From an uncultured Dehalococcoidia bacterium (GTDB lineage Bacteria > Chloroflexota > Dehalococcoidia > Lucifugimonadales > UBA3495): a stretch of DNA of 64,000 nt. The stretch lies in assembly GCA_958296445.1 (NCBI GenBank), contig OY282565.1, positions 971,936-1,035,935 on the forward strand. Reading direction: 5' to 3'. Under the pieces are notes generated by a model that saw only the letters and a program-made list of their open reading frames with translations, did no database searches and was not told the DNA's origin. The first letter of the stretch is position 1. Each line of letters begins with the position of its first letter. Below are positions 60,779-64,000 of the stretch, in pieces. The position numbers and the translations under genes were made by a program.

Positions 60779-60913
60779 CGTAAACTCAACCCCCTAACTG
60801 TTAGCTGTCATAAAGGGAGCATCCCCCCGTCCCCCATTCCCCCCCGCCGCCTTGCTTTTCCCCACCCACCGCGCTAAACTCACCACACACTCACCCCACC
60901 CGGAGGCAAGCCG

Positions 60914-61039
60914 ATGCGCCGGATTCTGATTCCCCTGCTCTTCGTTGCCCTGCTCACCATCGCCGCCGTTATGCCCGTCGCCGCCGACGGGGGCAAATCC
61001 GACGCCAGCCACCCCGGCGGCTGCGACTACTCGGTATAA
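60914..61039 (+). CDS. Small secreted peptide (41 residues)
   Basis: The ORF encodes a signal-peptide-like N-terminus (MRRILIPLLFVALLTIAAVM) with a likely cleavage after PVAA, leaving a short mature part DGGKSDASHPGGCDYSV with one cysteine. The ATG at 60914 follows CCGGAGG at 60900-60906 with a good spacer, which supports translation. It is too short for family assignment. It is divergent from the lipoprotein gene and convergent with glnA, sharing a terminator hairpin. Confidence 0.5.
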   Translation: MRRILIPLLFVALLTIAAVMPVAADGGKSDASHPGGCDYSV

Positions 61040-61064
61040 CCCCCGCAACACGGCGCACACAGCA

Positions 61065-61086
61065 AAGCCCCCGGAAACCGGGGGCC
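61065..61086. terminator. Bidirectional terminator hairpin between small peptide gene and glnA
   Basis: GCCCCCGG and CCGGGGGC form an 8-bp stem with an AAA loop. On the minus strand it is followed by CTTTGC after the glnA stop at 61117; on the plus strand by CTATTCCTT. This fits an intrinsic terminator for both convergent genes, stronger for glnA. Confidence 0.7.
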
Positions 61087-61116
61087 TATTCCTTACCCGC
61101 CCAGTGCCGCCGCGCC

Positions 61117-62499
61117 CTAAAGCCGGTGCAGATAGCGGCTGATTTCGTAATCGGTCACCTGCGAGCAGTACTCCTGCCACTCCATCCGCTTATTCTGGAT
61201 AAAGCTGGGAAATATATGCGCCCCCAGAGCCTCGCGCAGCAACTCGCTGTCCTCGGCCAGCGAAATCGCGTGGCCCAAACTGTTGGGCAGCGACCGGATG
61301 CCCAACGCCTGCCGTTGCGCCTCGCTCATCTCCGCCGCGCTCCCCGCCATAGCGGGCGGCGCCGGGTAATCCTCTTCGATGCCCCGCATCCCCGCGGCCA
61401 GCATCACGCTAAAGGCCAAATACGGGTTGCAGGCCGGGTCTGGAGCGCGGTACTCCACCCGCATCGAGCTTTCGTAGCCCGGCTTGTAGGCCGGCACCCG
61501 CACCAGATCGGCCCGGTTCAGGTGCGACCAAGACACGTACACCGGCGCCTCATACCCCGGCACCAGCCGCTTGTACGAATTGACCCACTGGTTCGTGACC
61601 AGCGTAATCTCCGGCGCGTGACGCAACAACCCGGCAATGAACTTGCGCCCCACCTCGGAAAGATAATGCTCATCGTCTTCGTCGAAAAAGGCGTTGTGCT
61701 CCCCGCGAAACAGCGACTGGTGTATATGCATCCCCGAACCGTTGACCCCCGGGATCGGCTTGGGCATAAAGGTGGCGTAGGCCCCCCGCAACTGCGCCAG
61801 CTCCTTCACCACCAGCCGCGCGGTCATAACGCTGTCGGCCATCGCCAGCGCGTCGGTATACTGCAAGTCAATCTCGTGCTGGCTGGGCGCCGCCTCGTGA
61901 TGAGAATACTTCACCGGAACGTCCATCTCCGCCAGATTCAGCACCGTGTCGCGGCGCAAATCGCTGGCCGGCTGGGTCGAAAGCTGGTCAAAGTACCCGC
62001 TATGATCCAGCGGCTCCGGGGCCGCCCCTGCCCCCTTGCCGTCCCCTTTCAGGTAAAAGTATTCCAGTTCGGTGCCAACGTAATACGTATACCCCATCCG
62101 GGCCAGCCGCTCCAGATTCCGCTTAAGCACCGCCCGCGAATCGCCGTCAAAGGCGTCCCCGCCGGGCCGCTGAATGTCGCAGAACATCCGGGCCACCGCG
62201 TTGCGCTGCGGACGCCAAGGCAACACCGCAAAGGTGTTCGGGTCGGGAAAGGCCCGCATATCGCTTTCGTCCCAGCGAGCGAATCCCTCAATCGCCGACC
62301 CGTCGAACCCCACCCCCTCCTCTATCGCGTCGCGCAAGTCGGCGGCATTTATCGCAAACCCTTTCAGATTCCCCAGAATGTCAGGAAACCACAGGCGGAT
62401 AAACTTTACGTCGGCATCCTCCGCCGTCTGCAATACATAATCCCGCGCCGCCTCCCGCTCATCCTGCGCCTGCCGAAGGGCAGTAGTCCGCATCGCCAT
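61117..62499 (-). CDS. glnA: Glutamine synthetase (type I)
   Basis: GlnA makes glutamine from glutamate, ammonia and ATP. In this 460-residue protein the N-terminal beta-grasp domain has FIRLWFPDILGNLKGFAINA and GVGFDGSAIEGFARWDESDM. The catalytic part has GTELEYFYLK, HHEAAPSQHEIDLQYTDAL, FMPKPIPGVNGSGMHIHQSL and VPAYKPGYESSMRVEYRAPD. No Tyr adenylylation motif of the E. coli kind is evident, so it looks closer to the Gram-positive/GSI-alpha type. Three ATGs cluster at 62493-62502; 62499 has the best spacing (5 bp) to AGGAGG. Residues ~6-14 (ALRQAQDER) seem to be encoded by a palindromic repeat. Confidence 0.95.
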   Translation of the reverse strand: MAMRTTALRQAQDEREAARDYVLQTAEDADVKFIRLWFPDILGNLKGFAINAADLRDAIEEGVGFDGSAIEGFARWDESDMRAFPDPNTFAVLPWRPQRNAVARMFCDIQRPGGDAFDGDSRAVLKRNLERLARMGYTYYVGTELEYFYLKGDGKGAGAAPEPLDHSGYFDQLSTQPASDLRRDTVLNLAEMDVPVKYSHHEAAPSQHEIDLQYTDALAMADSVMTARLVVKELAQLRGAYATFMPKPIPGVNGSGMHIHQSLFRGEHNAFFDEDDEHYLSEVGRKFIAGLLRHAPEITLVTNQWVNSYKRLVPGYEAPVYVSWSHLNRADLVRVPAYKPGYESSMRVEYRAPDPACNPYLAFSVMLAAGMRGIEEDYPAPPAMAGSAAEMSEAQRQALGIRSLPNSLGHAISLAEDSELLREALGAHIFPSFIQNKRMEWQEYCSQVTDYEISRYLHRL

Positions 62500-62735
62500 C
62501 ATAGCCTCCTAGGGCCTAACCCGCGCCCCGATTCCGGCCAACGCCCCCCGCCAGCCAAGAATCGCCGCGCCTATCGCCTGCTATTTTACCACCGGCAAGG
62601 CAAACAATGCCGCAACACAAATCCAACCCACCCAAAATAGCGTATAAGCGGCATACCCCGCGCGTCTTGAGCCGGTTAAGGGCGGGATTGACCGAAAAGG
62701 AAAGGCGCGGAATTGAGAAAGGCAAAAAAAGCAAA

Positions 62736-62811
62736 TGGCGCGCCCGGCAGGACTCGAACCCGCAACCCCTGGGTCCGAAGCCCAGTGCTCTGTCCATTGA
62801 GCTACAGGCGC
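62736..62811 (-). tRNA. tRNA-Arg (anticodon TCG)
   Basis: A 76-nt cloverleaf on the minus strand. Acceptor GCGCCTG pairs with CGGGCGC. The D arm is GCTC...GAGC. The anticodon stem CTGGG/CCCAG carries loop CTTCGGA (TCG). The T arm is GCGGG-TTCGAGT-CCTGC, and the discriminator G is followed by an encoded CCA at the 3' end (62736-62738). Confidence 0.95.
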
Positions 62812-62831
62812 GCGGCAGTACGCGAAAAAGT

Positions 62832-62908
62832 TGGGGCGAGCGACGGGGTTCGAACCCGTGATCTCCTGTGCCACAGACAGGCGCCTTGACCACTCGGCTA
62901 CGCTCGCC
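62832..62908 (-). tRNA. tRNA-His (anticodon GTG)
   Basis: A 77-nt cloverleaf on the minus strand including the encoded extra G at position -1 opposite C73, the hallmark of tRNA-His. Acceptor GCGAGCG/CGCTCGC is perfect. The anticodon stem CCTGT/ACAGG has loop CTGTGGC (GTG). The T arm is ACGGG-TTCGAAC-CCCGT, and CCA is encoded. It lies 20 bp from tRNA-Arg and is probably co-transcribed with it. Confidence 0.95.
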
Positions 62909-62949
62909 ACGCCCTACTATGCTAACAAATCCCAGCCCCCGTTACAAGT

Positions 62950-63142
62950 ACTGAATCCCCTCCCCCTCCGGGGGAGGGCTAGGGTGGGGGCGTCCCGCCG
63001 CCCGCCGTCGCGGCCCGTCATCCCCAAATCCCCTCCCCCTCCGGGGGAGGGCTAGGGTGGGGGCGTCCCGCCGCCCGCCGTCGCGGCCGATCACCCCCAA
63101 ATCCCCTCCCCCACCGGGGGAGGGCTAGGGTGGGGGCGTCCC
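62950..63142. repeat. Three tandem CCTCCGGGGGAGG palindromes (~74-bp period)
   Basis: Units at about 62956-62995, 63028-63067 and 63101-63140 read CCCCTCCCCCTCCGGGGGAG then GGCTAGGGTGGGGGCGTCCC. The first two are each followed by GCCGCCCGCCGTCGCGGCC. The third has CCCCACCGGGGG instead of the full core. Bases 63143-63326 hold no further recognisable feature apart from the leader of the next gene. Confidence 0.9.
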
Positions 63143-63326
63143 ATCGGCCGGATTATCCTGTTAAGCCGGGCATCCGCCCCATCCCCCACCCATCCCGCCC
63201 CCTACCCGAATTGAAACTTGAGCAACCGGACGCCTACAATAGCAACCACGATTCTGTAAAAAAGTTGCGCCAACATCACCACCCCCGCCCGCCCCCCGCG
63301 ATGGCGGACGCAACAGGATTGCCGGA

Positions 63327-64000
63327 ATGAAAACTATCAACCCGATAACCCCGATAAAGGCTATGGGAATTTTCGCCGCCCTCATCGCCCTGCTGCTCCT
63401 CGCGGCCTGCGGCGGCGAAGCCAGCCCGCCCACCGCCGCGCCGGAACCCACCACCGCCCCCACCCAGCCCCCGGCCGCCGCAGAACAAACCGCCGACGAC
63501 GCAGCCCCCGCCGAAAACCGCGGCAGCCCCCGCAACACCGCCCGCTTTGTGCAGCTTTTCGTTGACCCGCCCACCCTCGACCCGCACCTCACCACCGACG
63601 CCACCTCCGCCCGCATCATCGTCGAAGTATTCGGCGGGCTGGTCACCATTGACCGCAACCTAGAAATAGTGCCGGACTTGGCCGAAAGCTGGAGCGTAAG
63701 CCAAGACGGCCGGGTTTACACCTTTCACCTGCGCCCCGACGCCGTGTTCCACGACGGCAAGCCCGTCACCGCCCGCGACGTCCAGTGGTCTCTCGAGCGC
63801 GTCACCAACCCCCTAACCGAGTCCCCCGTAGTAGACCAGTACCTAGGCGACATCGTAGGCGTCAAAGAAAAACTGGCCGGCGATTCCCTCAACATATCCG
63901 GCGTCCGCCTGATAGACGAACACACCATCGAAATAACCATTGACCAAGCCAAATCCTACTTCCTAGCCAAGCTCACCTACCCCACCGGCTTTGTCCTTGA
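63327..64000 (+). CDS. ABC transporter solute-binding lipoprotein, family 5 (peptide/nickel type), 3' end outside window
   Basis: The first 224 residues are visible. A signal peptide ends in the lipobox ALLLLAACGGE with Cys about 28. An Ala/Pro/Thr-rich linker follows, then the SBP_bac_5 fold start: LFVDPPTLDPHLTTDATSAR, EVFGGLVTIDRNLEIVPDLA, ESWSVSQDGRVYTFHLRPDA, VFHDGKPVTARDVQWSLERV. These motifs are diagnostic of oligopeptide/dipeptide-binding proteins (DppA/OppA group). It should be anchored to the membrane surface and feed an ABC permease, probably encoded downstream. ATG 63327 is the start; the stop lies beyond base 64000. Confidence 0.92.
   Translation, partial: MKTINPITPIKAMGIFAALIALLLLAACGGEASPPTAAPEPTTAPTQPPAAAEQTADDAAPAENRGSPRNTARFVQLFVDPPTLDPHLTTDATSARIIVEVFGGLVTIDRNLEIVPDLAESWSVSQDGRVYTFHLRPDAVFHDGKPVTARDVQWSLERVTNPLTESPVVDQYLGDIVGVKEKLAGDSLNISGVRLIDEHTIEITIDQAKSYFLAKLTYPTGFVL

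Overview
The window looks like a chromosome segment of a GC-rich member of the Chloroflexota, most like the SAR202/Dehalococcoidia side of the phylum. This is inferred from gene content, not from a search: a nusA-rnpM-infB-rbfA-truB block, a four-gene coenzyme F420 cluster (cofG-cofH-cofD-cofC) with luciferase-like F420-type oxidoreductases nearby, a class V (archaeal-type) fructose-1,6-bisphosphatase, an Ala-Gly-cleaved LexA, an NrtS-like membrane protein and a DUF5679 zinc ribbon. Genes are packed in short same-strand runs. TTG and GTG starts are common.

Layout. 1-4391: translation/rRNA maturation operon. 4.6-10 kb: DUF5679, PHP phosphoesterase, NrtS, LexA, SRP RNA, rsmA-ispE, lgt. 10-13 kb (minus): fabF-recJ. 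13.1-19 kb: a repeat-rich stretch with a radical SAM protein and a frameshifted LLM oxidoreductase. 19-24 kb: SDR, folC, a second fabF, ruvB. 24-27.6 kb: a tandem array of PaREP1/HEPN-like genes (one truncated, three full or near-full), duplicated together with the 5' end of cofG and interrupted by an AT-richer decayed cassette. 27.6-34 kb: cofGHDC, an LLM oxidoreductase and an InhA-like fabI. 34.6-38 kb: a zinc-ribbon/TPR membrane protein and an IS607 element (TnpA plus TnpB). 38-48 kb: fbp, aspS, a DUF255 thioredoxin-like protein and a giant Lhr helicase. 48.4-51.1 kb: a HEPN-like protein and two plant-type leucine-rich-repeat proteins. 51.3-57.7 kb: Nudix, gamma-glutamyltransferase, a YceI fusion and a Gfo/Idh/MocA oxidoreductase. 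57.8-64 kb: two secreted or lipoprotein genes, glnA, tRNA-Arg, tRNA-His, and the start of an ABC-transporter solute-binding lipoprotein.

The most striking feature is the density of short palindromic repeats. At least six families occupy almost every intergenic gap. One is a composite MITE-like element of roughly 110-125 bp with AATTTCGCAATT-type terminal inverted repeats and two internal hairpins. Repeats also enter genes: they supply the truB stop codon, the C-terminus of cofH, probably the N-terminus of glnA, and an in-frame block of about 85 residues, built partly of 7-residue (21-bp) repeats, inside the Lhr helicase core. The PaREP1 array appears to have expanded by recombination between such repeats. 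The best candidates for an undescribed system are this PaREP1/HEPN array coupled to F420 biosynthesis and the coding-tolerant MITE family.
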